From Flavobacterium hydrocarbonoxydans (GTDB taxonomy: Bacteria > Bacteroidota > Bacteroidia > Flavobacteriales > Flavobacteriaceae), in assembly GCF_009789235.1 (NCBI RefSeq), contig NZ_WSTB01000004.1, positions 186,001-250,000 of the forward strand: a DNA stretch of 64,000 bases, given 5' to 3'. A program made the translations under genes and the position numbers. Position 1 is the stretch's first letter, and every line of letters starts with the position of its first letter. The notes beneath the pieces are model-generated. The model was not told the DNA's origin and searched no databases. It worked only from the letters and a program-made list of their open reading frames with translations. Positions 56,371 through 64,000 of this stretch are shown piece by piece.

Positions 56371-57408
56371 ATGCGATTGAATAACTTTGACTTTTTAAGA
56401 TTTATCTTTGCCTTGTTAGTTGTAATATCACATGCTAATGTTCTTTCTGGATATGGTGTGAAGGATCAATGGATCTTTAAATTAACAAATGGGCAAATTG
56501 AATTGTCTAATATAGGATTAAATGGTTTTTTTATTTTAAGTGGCTATTTAATATTTCAAAGTATTGAAAGAAGTAAAAATGTTTTTGATTTTTATTGGAA
56601 AAGGATATTAAGGTTGTTTCCAGGACTATTTGTTGTACTTGTTCTCACTGTAATTTTTGCACCGTTGGTATATCAAAACTCAATTCCATATCTCGATAAT
56701 TATAAGGTTTTAAGTTATATACCTAGAAACCTGTCATTATTTAATCTTCAATACAGTATAAAAGGTGTTTTCGAATCCAATCCTTATTCTTCGTCAATAA
56801 ACGGTTCACTTTGGACAATCTGCTATGAGTTTTCTTGTTATGTTTTGCTTTCGGGACTATTAATAATAATAAAGAAAAGAAAAATAGTTTTACTGTTTCT
56901 TGTTTCTGTTTTTTTATTAATGATTATTGGATACAATTTTTTTTATATTCAGCTAAATCACATAATAAAGTTTGGAATGTCTGGATCACATTTTTTTAAT
57001 TTGGGAACTTTTTTCATTGGGGGAAGTCTTTTTGCTTCTTTGAAAATAGAAAATTTTAAAAATAAGAGTTTACTTTTAGTAATTGTTTCAATACTTGTTG
57101 TTACAAGCTTGTATTACAATAGTTACGATTTTTTCAAGCATATACTTTTGACAATCATGATTTTACTGATAGGTTTAATGCCTGTAAAATATTTTCATTC
57201 TTTTGGAAAAACGGGAGATCCTTCGTATGGGATTTATATTTATAGTTTTCCTATTCAACAAACTTTAATATATTTTTTCAATATTGGCGGGAATACGTTA
57301 ATAATTAGATCTGTTTTACTATCACTTCTTTTTGGGTATTTCTCATGGCACCTGATTGAAAAAAAAGCGCTATTGTATAAGAATCTAAATCTAAAATTAA
57401 TATTTTAA
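56371..57408 (+). CDS. Membrane acyltransferase 3 family (OafA/YrhL-like)
   Basis: The 345-residue integral membrane protein has about ten hydrophobic segments. It starts with the conserved NNFDFLRFIFALLVVISHAN (arginine and histidine of the acyltransferase-3 signature) and contains SINGSLWTICYEFSCYVLLS and GDPSYGIYIYSFPIQQTLIY. Such proteins O-acetylate surface polysaccharides or lipids using cytoplasmic acyl-CoA. It is 1 nt after the preceding glycosyltransferase gene. Confidence 0.88.
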   Translation: MRLNNFDFLRFIFALLVVISHANVLSGYGVKDQWIFKLTNGQIELSNIGLNGFFILSGYLIFQSIERSKNVFDFYWKRILRLFPGLFVVLVLTVIFAPLVYQNSIPYLDNYKVLSYIPRNLSLFNLQYSIKGVFESNPYSSSINGSLWTICYEFSCYVLLSGLLIIIKKRKIVLLFLVSVFLLMIIGYNFFYIQLNHIIKFGMSGSHFFNLGTFFIGGSLFASLKIENFKNKSLLLVIVSILVVTSLYYNSYDFFKHILLTIMILLIGLMPVKYFHSFGKTGDPSYGIYIYSFPIQQTLIYFFNIGGNTLIIRSVLLSLLFGYFSWHLIEKKALLYKNLNLKLIF

Positions 57409-57413
57409 AAAAA

Positions 57414-58319
57414 ATGTTAGCTATCATAATTCCATATTATAAACTTACTTTTTTTGAGGAGACTTTAACATCATTAGCAAATCAAATAAATAAGAAGTTT
57501 AAAGTTTATATTGGGGATGATGCAAGCCCGGAAAGCCCATCTGATTTGTTAGAAAAATTTAAAGGAAAGTTTGATTTTGAATACCATCGTTTTGAAAATA
57601 ATCTTGGTGGTATATCCTTAACCAAACAGTGGGAAAGATGTATTTCCTTATCTTCCAATGAAGAATGGCTGATGATTTTAGGAGATGATGATTGTTTAGA
57701 AGAAACGGTTGTTTCATTATGGTATAATCATTATGATGAATTTTACGGCAAATCATGTGTAATTAGATTCGCCTCTAAAATTATTAATATGAAACTTAAT
57801 AGCGATGTAAGTAATTTATTTTCACATCCATTATGGGAAAACGCATACGATTCGTATTATAGAAAATTTAAAGGTTTGACCCGCAGTACTCTGTCAGAAT
57901 ATATTTTTTTAAAGGAATCCTATTTAAAGTATGGTTTCAAAAATTATCCATTGGCATGGGGAAGTGATAGTTATGCTTGGCTGGAGTTTCCTGATGGGAA
58001 AATGATATATACTATAAATCAATCAACTGTATACATTAGATATTCTGATTATAGTATTTCCGGAAGTAATGATAATGCTATTTTAAAAAACAAAGCCAGA
58101 ATTCAATTCCTTGAAAATTTAATAACGCAGAAATTTCAATTTTTCAGAAAAAAACAAAAATTAGAATTATTAATGTTTTACGAAACTTCTATAAAGGAAT
58201 GGAGAAAGCTGAAAAATAATGAATGGTATTTCTTATTTCAATTCTATATCAAAAATTTTACAATTATTTCTTCAATAAAATTTATGAGAAGATTTTTTAA
58301 AAGTACTTTAAACGTATGA
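57414..58319 (+). CDS. Glycosyltransferase, GT2 family
   Basis: The 301-residue GT-A protein has AIIIPYYKLTFFEETLTSLA, YIGDDASPESPSDLLEKFKG and MILGDDDCLEETVVSLW (DxD-type motif). Its C-terminal half (VYIRYSDYSISGSNDN) is not clearly conserved. It overlaps the next glycosyltransferase gene by 4 nt (ATGA). Confidence 0.85.
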   Translation: MLAIIIPYYKLTFFEETLTSLANQINKKFKVYIGDDASPESPSDLLEKFKGKFDFEYHRFENNLGGISLTKQWERCISLSSNEEWLMILGDDDCLEETVVSLWYNHYDEFYGKSCVIRFASKIINMKLNSDVSNLFSHPLWENAYDSYYRKFKGLTRSTLSEYIFLKESYLKYGFKNYPLAWGSDSYAWLEFPDGKMIYTINQSTVYIRYSDYSISGSNDNAILKNKARIQFLENLITQKFQFFRKKQKLELLMFYETSIKEWRKLKNNEWYFLFQFYIKNFTIISSIKFMRRFFKSTLNV

Positions 58320-59299
58320 GCACTATAGTTTCTTTAATAATTCCTACTTACAACCGAGCGTTATTGATTGAAGAAACACTTGATTCTATACTGGAGCAAA
58401 CCTATCAAAATTGGGAATGTATAATTGTAGATGATGGTTCTAGTGATAATACTGTTGAAGTTGTAAATCAATATTTAGAAAAAGATACTCGTTTTCAATT
58501 TTATCGTCGTCCTGAAAATCGATTAAAAGGAGCAAATGCCTGCAGAAATTTCGGGATAGAAAACAGCAAGGGCGAGTATATGATGTTTCTGGATTCGGAC
58601 GATATTTGCGAACCTTTTTGTTTGGCAGAACGTGTAAATAAAGTCGTAAGTGATTCATCAATACATGTGTTGATAAGAGACACAGCTCTACTTATTGGCA
58701 CAGAAAAAAAATCAAAGACGATTAATAAAGATCCTGAAATATATAGTGATGAAAATTATTTAAGAATGTTTTTGAGTTACGATCTTCCTTGGCCTATTAT
58801 GGGAGCTTTTTACAAAAGGGAAGTTTTGGCGACCTGCAAATTTGATGAAAACTTAAGACGATTTCAGGATGTAAGCTTAAATATCAAAGTACTGTCGAGG
58901 ATCAAGAATTTAAAAATAAGTAGAGATTTTAAAATTGATACTTATTACAGGATGGATGATCAAAAGGTTACTTCCGAAGGTTTCGTTAGTAATACGTTCG
59001 AATCGTTATTAGTTTTTTATGAAATACATGGAGACTTACTTAAACACCGATTATATAAATTAGATTTTAGAAAATTTAGTTCTAAAATAATTTTGCAATT
59101 TGTTACAAGATGTTTTTATCAAAACAGAATGGCGTCAAACAAAGTTATGTTATGGGCTATAAAATCAAACATTTACACATTGAGTCAAAAAAGAACATTA
59201 TTTTTATTGTTATTTTGTTTAAATTCAAATTTGTATAAAGTTAAGGGTTTCGGAATGTATAAACTTAGAAATAAGGTAAAGCAAATGACACATAATTAA
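58316..59299 (+). CDS. Glycosyltransferase, GT2 family
   Basis: The 327-residue GT-A protein has SLIIPTYNRALLIEETLDSI, TYQNWECIIVDDGSSDNTVE, GANACRNFGIENSKGEYMMF and the metal-binding LDSDDICEPFCLAERV. WPIMGAFYKREVLATCKFDE matches the acceptor-side helix. Linkage and donor are unknown. Confidence 0.88.
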   Translation: MSTIVSLIIPTYNRALLIEETLDSILEQTYQNWECIIVDDGSSDNTVEVVNQYLEKDTRFQFYRRPENRLKGANACRNFGIENSKGEYMMFLDSDDICEPFCLAERVNKVVSDSSIHVLIRDTALLIGTEKKSKTINKDPEIYSDENYLRMFLSYDLPWPIMGAFYKREVLATCKFDENLRRFQDVSLNIKVLSRIKNLKISRDFKIDTYYRMDDQKVTSEGFVSNTFESLLVFYEIHGDLLKHRLYKLDFRKFSSKIILQFVTRCFYQNRMASNKVMLWAIKSNIYTLSQKRTLFLLLFCLNSNLYKVKGFGMYKLRNKVKQMTHN

Positions 59300-59308
59300 T
59301 AAAAAGCA

Positions 59309-60127
59309 ATGCCTAATCAAACCTTAATATCGGTTATAGTGCCATGTTATAAACAAGCACAATTTTTACCAGAAACGCTACAATCTGTATTAAGCCAGAC
59401 TTATACAAATTGGGAGTGTATTATTGTTGATGATGGAAGTCCTGATAACACCTACGAAGTCGCTCAGGAATGGTGTGACAAAGATGAACGCTTTAAATAT
59501 TTAAAAAAAGAAAATGGAGGTTTGCCAAGTGCAAGAAATGCAGGAATTAAAATAAGTCACGGTAGCTATATTTTGCCATTAGATTCTGACGATAAAATTC
59601 ATTCGGCTTATTTAGAAAATATAATTAAGGCATTTTCTAAAAACCCAGAAATTGAATTAGTAACTTCTAGAATTCAGTTCTTTGGAGCAAGTGATGATGA
59701 GTTGAAATTACCTAATTATAATTATAAAAAATTGTTAGTTCGAAACTGTTTTGTATGTTCTTCAGCTTTTAAAAAATCATCTTGGGAAAATGCCGGAGGT
59801 TACGACGAAAATATGAAGTCGTTTGAAGACTGGGAATTTTGGATAAGAATTTTAAACGAAAAAAGTCAGGTTTACAAAATACCAGAACTTATGTTTATTT
59901 ACAGAAAACATAATAATGGCAGTTTGAGCAATTCGTTTCAAAAAAATCCGGATTTTTATTTCGGATTATACGATTATGTTTATGAAAAGCACAAAGAAAT
60001 TTATAAAAAATTCTTTCCCAATCCGATTATAGCTTACAACGAAAATTTAATTTTGAAAGAGTTTAATCAAAAAATAAAAAATAATTTTCTATTCAAATTA
60101 TATTCTAAAATCAAAAGAAAGGTATGA
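59309..60127 (+). CDS. Glycosyltransferase, GT2 family
   Basis: The 272-residue GT-A protein has SVIVPCYKQAQFLPETLQSV, TNWECIIVDDGSPDNTYEVA, GLPSARNAGIKISHGSYILP, LDSDDKIHSAYLENIIKAF and the C-domain ENMKSFEDWEFWIRILNEKS. All core motifs are present. It overlaps the next gene by 4 nt (ATGA). Confidence 0.9.
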   Translation: MPNQTLISVIVPCYKQAQFLPETLQSVLSQTYTNWECIIVDDGSPDNTYEVAQEWCDKDERFKYLKKENGGLPSARNAGIKISHGSYILPLDSDDKIHSAYLENIIKAFSKNPEIELVTSRIQFFGASDDELKLPNYNYKKLLVRNCFVCSSAFKKSSWENAGGYDENMKSFEDWEFWIRILNEKSQVYKIPELMFIYRKHNNGSLSNSFQKNPDFYFGLYDYVYEKHKEIYKKFFPNPIIAYNENLILKEFNQKIKNNFLFKLYSKIKRKV

Positions 60128-60909
60128 TTAGCGTTGTAATTAGAAGCAAAAACCAGGAAAAGGCACTTGAATTTTTACTAAAAAATTTAAAAGAACGCTA
60201 TTCTAATGATATCGAAGAGATTATTGTAATCGATAATTTATCAATTGATAATAGTAAAAAAATAGCCGATTACTATCAGGCAAAATTTGTTACTATCAAA
60301 GATTTCAGTTATGGAGGAAGTGCAAACTTAGCGGCTTCATCAGCATCAAATAATATAGTGGTTATTTTTAGCGCACATTCGTATCCTGTTAGCCCAGATT
60401 TTTTTAAAGTAATTCAACAAAAATTTGACGCTAATAAAAATCTAGCTGGATTACGCTGTTTACATTCAACAAACGACTATAAAAACTATATAGAAGGAAT
60501 TGATGCTAAAAAAGATCCAAATAAATCTGGGTTAATTTTTTCGGGATCTGCATTTAACAGAAAAGTTTGGCAAAAAATTCCGTTTGACGAAAACGTACCC
60601 ACTTTTGAAGACAAAGACTGGACTTTAAGAGTTTTAAAAGCAGATTACGAAATTGATTTTGCACCTGTAGTTTTTAATTATGATATAAAAAGAACTCCAG
60701 CACAAGAATATTTCCGATTTACAAGAGATGTTTTAGGTAATTATCAAATTTGGCATAAAGAGGACGCACTAAGTTCTGCATTCAAAGGTTTTATAATGGC
60801 ATTGTACAGAATCATTACTAGAAGTTTTGTACAAATCTATTATGCTTTTAAAAGGTTATTTTTCATGTTACGTTTTAAGATCTCAAAACCTCAAAAATTT
60901 AATTATTAA
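60124..60909 (+). CDS. Glycosyltransferase, GT2 family
   Basis: The 261-residue GT-A protein has ISVVIRSKNQEKALEFLLKN, EEIIVIDNLSIDNSKKIADY, and VTIKDFSYGGSANLAASSAS. The position of the usual DxD is occupied by FSAHSYPVSPDFF, so the metal-binding motif is not canonical. PTFEDKDWTLRVLKADYEID keeps the acceptor-side acidic residues. It overlaps its neighbours by 4 nt and 1 nt. Confidence 0.83.
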   Translation: MISVVIRSKNQEKALEFLLKNLKERYSNDIEEIIVIDNLSIDNSKKIADYYQAKFVTIKDFSYGGSANLAASSASNNIVVIFSAHSYPVSPDFFKVIQQKFDANKNLAGLRCLHSTNDYKNYIEGIDAKKDPNKSGLIFSGSAFNRKVWQKIPFDENVPTFEDKDWTLRVLKADYEIDFAPVVFNYDIKRTPAQEYFRFTRDVLGNYQIWHKEDALSSAFKGFIMALYRIITRSFVQIYYAFKRLFFMLRFKISKPQKFNY

Positions 60910-61727
60910 TGAAAATTATTTTTTTGTATTGGTGTTCGCTTAAAAGATCAGATCACAGAGATAATTATGGAGATTTGTTGTCTAAATATATAATTAAAAA
61001 ACTTTCTAAAGGGATTGTTATAAAAGTCAAATACCCATCATCAAGAATCTATAATTTTTTTGTAAAAAATTATATTTCTATTGGAAGTATTATTAATACT
61101 GCAAGCGTTAACACTATTGTTTGGGGAAGCGGAATCATAAAAAAAAATGATAATGTAAGAAATGCCAGGTTTTTGGCAGTAAGAGGACCATTAACTCGTA
61201 AGCGAATTATTGATTTGGGCTATGAGGCCCCAGAAGTATATGGTGATCCAGCTATTTTACTGCCTATTTTGTTTAAAAACAATCAAGTTGTTAAAAAATT
61301 TGAAATTGGCATAATACCACATTATGTTGATTTTGAGGAAGTACAAGATTTTTTTAAAAACGAATCTAGAATTAAAGTAATCGATTTGTTGACTTTAAAT
61401 GTAGAAACAACTACGAATGAAATTCTGGAATGTTCCAATATAATTTCATCATCGCTTCACGGTTTAATTGTCTCACACTCTTATAATATTCCAGCAATGT
61501 GGAATAAATTTTCAAATAAATTGTCAGGAGATAATATTAAGTTTTATGACTATTTTGAGTCTGTTGGGATAAATTATTCTGAAGAGTTAGCTAATGAAGT
61601 TCAAAATTTAAGCTTTGAATTTATTAAAAATCTAATTGTAGAAAACAAGGAAATTTTGTTGCCTAATAAAGAGTTATTAGAATTTAGACAAAATGAATTA
61701 TTAAAAGCATGCCCGTTTAACAAATGA
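60909..61727 (+). CDS. Polysaccharide pyruvyl transferase family protein
   Basis: The 272-residue protein has FLYWCSLKRSDHRDNYGDLL, TIVWGSGIIKKND, RFLAVRGPLTRKRIIDLGYE and YGDPAILLPILF. The C-terminal IISSSLHGLIVSHSYNIPAM carries conserved H184. These match the PS_pyruv_trans family (CsaB/WcaK/ExoV). It is clearly distinct from the family member at 39001 and belongs to the ABC-type cluster. It starts within the preceding stop codon. Confidence 0.85.
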   Translation: MKIIFLYWCSLKRSDHRDNYGDLLSKYIIKKLSKGIVIKVKYPSSRIYNFFVKNYISIGSIINTASVNTIVWGSGIIKKNDNVRNARFLAVRGPLTRKRIIDLGYEAPEVYGDPAILLPILFKNNQVVKKFEIGIIPHYVDFEEVQDFFKNESRIKVIDLLTLNVETTTNEILECSNIISSSLHGLIVSHSYNIPAMWNKFSNKLSGDNIKFYDYFESVGINYSEELANEVQNLSFEFIKNLIVENKEILLPNKELLEFRQNELLKACPFNK

Positions 61728-62752
61728 GAAAAGGTAATAATCCATCAAGAGATATAGTTTTGTCTGCGAATGAATCATCGCATCGTATTATAATTCCGTT
61801 ACATATACCAAACGAAGACAATTATTATAAGGATGCATTTCAAATTTTTAGTTATTGTTTACAATCTGTTTTAAAAACCAGCAATTCAGTTATTAAAATA
61901 TCGGTTATAAGCAACGGTTGTTCTGCTATTATTAATGAGAAGTTATTTCGATTACATCAAGAAGGCAATATTGATGAATTGATTATCGAAAAAGAACCTA
62001 TAGGAAAAATCAATAGCATTCTTAAGGCACTACGAACAGCCAACGAACGTTTAATTACGATTACAGATGCCGATGTTTTGTTTGATAATGGTTGGGAACA
62101 AGCGGTTTTAAAAGTTTTTGAAGCTTTTCCAAAAGCAGGATCTGTAAGCCCTGTGCCCATATTTAGAACACATTTAAGACTTACTTGTAATATTTGGTTC
62201 CGTTATTTATTCTCCAAAAAATTGTATTTTAGAAAAGTAAAAAATCCCGAAGCCATGACTCAATTTGCCAAAAGTATTGGCTGGAAATGGCTAGATGGTA
62301 TATATAAAGATACAATTGCAACTTTAGAAGCAAAAAATAAAACTATTGCTGTTCTGGGCTGTTCTCATTTTGTAGTTACCTATAAACGAGAAGTGTTTGA
62401 TTGTATACCGAAAGAAAACACCATTTTTCAATTAGGAGGAAATAGTGAATCAGAATATACAGATTTACCAGTTATTAAAATGGGAGGTTTTAGACTAGCA
62501 ACTTATGATAATTATGCCTATCACATGGGTAATTGTTATGAAGATTGGATGGGAGATAAATTTGATATTTTATATAATAAAGAAAAAAAGGCAATAAATT
62601 ATGAGTACTTACCAGTACTTAAACGAAAAAAGTTAAAGTATTTTTTAACCGAAAAATTGTTCAGAAAATTGTTTACCATAAAAAGCTTCTATAAATTTAT
62701 TTTAAAAAGTAAAGGCTTAACTGCAGAACAAATAAAAAACTTTATTAATTGA
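61724..62752 (+). CDS. GT-A-fold glycosyltransferase family protein
   Basis: The 342-residue protein has HRIIIPLHIPNEDNYYKDAF, KEPIGKINSILKALRTANER and the metal-type ITDADVLFDNGWEQAVLKVF (DAD), indicating a nucleotide-sugar transferase fold. KMGGFRLATYDNYAYHMGNC in the C-terminal half fits the acceptor region. It is not a textbook GT2; subfamily unknown. Start (ATGA overlap) and end (TTGA overlap) are coupled to the neighbouring genes. Confidence 0.75.
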   Translation: MRKGNNPSRDIVLSANESSHRIIIPLHIPNEDNYYKDAFQIFSYCLQSVLKTSNSVIKISVISNGCSAIINEKLFRLHQEGNIDELIIEKEPIGKINSILKALRTANERLITITDADVLFDNGWEQAVLKVFEAFPKAGSVSPVPIFRTHLRLTCNIWFRYLFSKKLYFRKVKNPEAMTQFAKSIGWKWLDGIYKDTIATLEAKNKTIAVLGCSHFVVTYKREVFDCIPKENTIFQLGGNSESEYTDLPVIKMGGFRLATYDNYAYHMGNCYEDWMGDKFDILYNKEKKAINYEYLPVLKRKKLKYFLTEKLFRKLFTIKSFYKFILKSKGLTAEQIKNFIN

Positions 62753-63852
62753 TAACAGTAGTACTTACCAATCGAAATCGTGATTTAAGAATTATCAAAA
62801 AGTGTTTTGATTCACTATCAATGCAATCAAATTCTAATTTCGATTTGTACTTAGTAGATTTTGGTTCTCAACTGGATTATCTGATTTCTTTAGAAAAAAT
62901 GCTTTTGTTATATACTAAAATAAGATTAATAAAATGTCCGGTTCAAGGTCAACTCTGGAATAAATCCAGAGCCATAAATATTGTTTTAAAGCAAACAAAC
63001 AACCCTTATTTTTTGGTAGGAGATATTGATATGATATTTCGAAAGGATTTTTTCGAGAATCTACAAACTATAAAATCTCTATATAAAGCCGTTTATTTTC
63101 AAGTTGGATTTTTAGGAGAAGCCGAATCTAAAAAAGAAAAACCTTTTGAAGATTACAAAATCAATCATTTATCATCGAAAGAGGCTACCGGAATAACCCT
63201 TTTTCCAACAAAGATATTAAAAAATATCAATGGGTACGATGAATTTTATCACGGCTGGGGTGCAGAAGATACAGATGTACACATTCGACTAAAAAATGCC
63301 GGACAAGAGATTGTTTTTTATGATAAAGATATTTTTTTACTACATCAATGGCATTCCAAAAAATATCGTTCTAAAGAAAGTACAGAACCTTTCCATTCAA
63401 AATTAGAAAAAATAAATCACGCTTATATTCAAATTTCTCAAAGAAATAAAATCACAAAAGTAAATTTAGATAATGAGTGGGGCATTTTGCCAAATGAAAG
63501 TGATTATTTAAAATTAAACGATGAACCAGATGCTCAAATTAGTATAAAACCTGTTGATACAGAGATTAATGCTCTTATGGGGCAATTGGATAATTTTGAT
63601 AAGAAATTGGCTTCGATACGTATTGAAGATGTTGGTTTTAAGGATAATGTCAGAAATTTCACAAAAAAAATACTCAGAAAAAAGCATTTTAATTTTTTGC
63701 CTTTGCCAATAGTTAATGATATAATTTTGCAAGAAATAATTCAGAAATATAAAAATGTAGCTTATCAGTACAATTTTGATAAAAGCAATAAAATAATTAT
63801 AGTTAAAATTAATTTTAACTATAATAATCAATCAGGAAAAACATCAACTTAA
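62749..63852 (+). CDS. Glycosyltransferase, GT2 family with galactosyltransferase-like domain
   Basis: The 367-residue protein starts at TTG 62749, overlapping the previous TGA stop. It has ITVVLTNRNRDLRIIKKCFD, VQGQLWNKSRAINIVLKQTN, and the metal-binding LVGDIDMIFRKDFFENLQTI. NGYDEFYHGWGAEDTDVHIR resembles the Glyco_transf_7C (galactosyltransferase C-terminal) motif. A C-terminal region of about 110 residues beyond the catalytic domain has no recognisable motif. Confidence 0.83.
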   Translation: MITVVLTNRNRDLRIIKKCFDSLSMQSNSNFDLYLVDFGSQLDYLISLEKMLLLYTKIRLIKCPVQGQLWNKSRAINIVLKQTNNPYFLVGDIDMIFRKDFFENLQTIKSLYKAVYFQVGFLGEAESKKEKPFEDYKINHLSSKEATGITLFPTKILKNINGYDEFYHGWGAEDTDVHIRLKNAGQEIVFYDKDIFLLHQWHSKKYRSKESTEPFHSKLEKINHAYIQISQRNKITKVNLDNEWGILPNESDYLKLNDEPDAQISIKPVDTEINALMGQLDNFDKKLASIRIEDVGFKDNVRNFTKKILRKKHFNFLPLPIVNDIILQEIIQKYKNVAYQYNFDKSNKIIIVKINFNYNNQSGKTST

Positions 63853-64000
63853 ATGAATCCAATAAAATTATATAAAGCATCTTCTTTCAGATATACTCCA
63901 TTTGATGATTACCAGCCTGGAGATTTAGATTATTTAAAGAAAAATAATATTAGTATTGTTACTGATATTAAAGAAGCTGATGTGATAATTTCTCAAAATT
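63853..64000 (+). CDS. Partial gene, cut by the window edge
   Basis: ATG 63853 follows the preceding TAA directly and opens a frame with no stop through position 64000 (49 codons). The product begins MNPIKLYKASSFRYTPFDDY, and continues to KKNNISIVTDIKEADVIISQ. Position in the cluster suggests another glycosyltransferase, but too little is visible to assign a family. Confidence 0.7.
   Translation, partial: MNPIKLYKASSFRYTPFDDYQPGDLDYLKKNNISIVTDIKEADVIISQN

Overview
The window looks like Flavobacterium (Bacteroidota; close to F. johnsoniae in style). The evidence is low-GC DNA, start codons almost always without a Shine-Dalgarno sequence, and repeated promoter boxes of the Bacteroidota type (TTG, then 20 nt, then TAnnTTTG). 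It also has the order rplC to rplQ, then carA, eno and gltA. No rRNA, tRNA, CRISPR array, transposase or phage gene was found.

Layout. (1) 1-14100: the S10, spc and alpha ribosomal-protein operons fused into one run of 28 genes (rplC to rplQ), including secY, infA, a 38-residue rpmJ and rpoA. Two internal promoters, each followed by a perfect hairpin, precede rplC and rpsH, and a long stem-loop precedes rpsD. A strong terminator follows rplQ. (2) 14190-23171: housekeeping genes with their own promoters and terminators: carA, eno, gltA, two amidinotransferase-superfamily hydrolases (the second is CtlX-like) separated by a four-helix-bundle gene between inverted repeats, a GNAT/MarC pair on the minus strand, a CoA-binding protein and recR. 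(3) 23220-29458: first surface-polysaccharide operon: lipoprotein exporter (Wza-like), tyrosine autokinase (Wzc-like), WbpP-like epimerase, UDP-glucose dehydrogenase and a NusG/UpxY-like antiterminator. (4) 29627-52757: a long, tightly packed run from a strong promoter with a structured leader. It holds a WbpO-like dehydrogenase, GDP-mannose and dTDP-rhamnose genes, a second exporter/co-polymerase pair, UDP-glucuronate epimerase, Wzx, Wzy, glycosyltransferases, a WecA-type initiating transferase with its WbpV-like partner, a PLP aminotransferase and a WbpM/PglF-like dehydratase, ending at a terminator. (5) 52873-64000: a second, ABC-transporter-type cluster (Wzm/Wzt) with small acyltransferase genes, a pyruvyltransferase and seven glycosyltransferases. 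It runs off the window edge.

How it fits together. Regions 3 and 4 supply UDP-GlcA/GalA, UDP-GlcNAcA/GalNAcA, a 6-deoxy-HexNAc, GDP-Man and dTDP-Rha. They would build lipid-linked repeat units, flip them with Wzx, polymerise them with Wzy and export them through Wza/Wzc-type machinery. The predicted product is an acidic capsule or exopolysaccharide, possibly pyruvylated. Region 5 encodes an independent ABC-dependent export route for another glycan. The points most worth following up are the candidate ribosomal-protein leader RNAs, the antiterminator next to a structured leader, the two export chemistries side by side, and the repeat-bounded four-helix-bundle gene.
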